In this document: one piece after another, positions 5,691-5,839 of the stretch
How the letters are laid out: every line of letters starts with the position of its first letter
How positions within the stretch are numbered: the first letter of the stretch is position 1
Assembly (NCBI GenBank): GCA_937900305.1
Contig: CALCCV010000132.1
Location: 1-5,839, forward strand
Direction of reading: 5' to 3'
Source: an uncultured Pseudobdellovibrionaceae bacterium
GTDB taxonomy: Bacteria; Bdellovibrionota; Bdellovibrionia; Bdellovibrionales; Bdellovibrionaceae
Length of the DNA stretch: 5,839 bases
Position numbers and translations under genes: made by a program
The notes under the pieces: generated by a model
What the model saw: only the letters and a program-made list of their open reading frames with translations
Databases searched by the model: none
Told to the model about the DNA's origin: nothing

Positions 5691-5839
5691 TTATTCTTTG
5701 TACTCATCGTGAAAGCGCCACCAGAGGTAGGGCTTTGATTGAGGCCAGCCGGCCGGAGAATCTTCCCACGTTTCTTGGCGTCCCCACGGGGTGATGTCGA
5801 GGAAGGACCACGGAGTTCCTAAATACTCCACCCCTCGAC
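5691..5839 (-). CDS. C-terminal end of an unrecognised tryptophan-rich protein (partial)
   Basis: The minus strand is open from the window edge to TAA at 5693-5691, giving the last 48 residues of a protein whose start lies beyond 5839. The end is aromatic-rich and looks genuinely coding: it begins RGVEYLGTPWSFLDITPWGR, contains SPAGWPQSKPYLWWRF and ends HDEYKE. Six of the 48 residues are Trp and the two other minus-strand frames contain stops. No family was recognised. It converges on the dioxygenase gene with 29 bp between stops. That gap holds only a 4-bp stem (TCGG/CCGA, 5675-5687), so no convincing terminator is present. Confidence 0.65.
   Translation of the reverse strand, partial: RGVEYLGTPWSFLDITPWGRQETWEDSPAGWPQSKPYLWWRFHDEYKE

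Noticed and set aside
5675..5700. Possible terminator after the dioxygenase gene
   Set aside because: The stem is only 4 bp (TCGG/CCGA) and the following tract is mixed pyrimidine (TTCTTATTCTTT), not a U-run.

Overview
The window is a gene-dense stretch of a Gram-negative bacterial chromosome at roughly 50% GC. Three of the complete products carry export signals. The style (a TPR plus winged-helix regulator, several secreted hypothetical proteins, tight overlaps, GTG and TTG starts) resembles Bdellovibrio-like predatory bacteria. That placement is an inference from general familiarity; nothing in the window proves it. No rRNA, tRNA, insertion sequence, phage gene or CRISPR array was seen.

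Left part (1-3490): a short leader with a 23-bp palindrome precedes two plus-strand genes that share a GTGA stop/start. The first is a roughly 440-480 aa protein with TPR-like helices and a C-terminal winged-helix DNA-binding domain. The second is a 653 aa secreted protein with an HEITH zinc-metallopeptidase motif and a short glycine/arginine/proline-rich repeat (GRGTVMP) just before its C-terminus. The overlap says they are made together, which suggests a regulator paired with an exported peptidase.

Middle part (3487-4041): a minus-strand gene for a small periplasmic protein meets the peptidase gene tail to tail, the two stop codons sharing the bases CTAG. Upstream of it lies about 150 bp rich in inverted repeats. 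On the plus strand this stretch holds a 23-codon reading frame with an AAGGAG ribosome site at ideal spacing from a GTG.

Right part (4042-5839): a LysR-type regulator (minus) and a protocatechuate 3,4-dioxygenase-like intradiol dioxygenase (plus) diverge from a 102-bp shared control region. This is the classic arrangement in which the LysR protein controls the catabolic gene beside it. The dioxygenase has all four iron ligands and a twin-arginine-like signal, so it probably acts in the periplasm or outside the cell. No partner subunit or later pathway enzyme is present. The window ends in the C-terminal 48 codons of a tryptophan-rich minus-strand protein that was not recognised.
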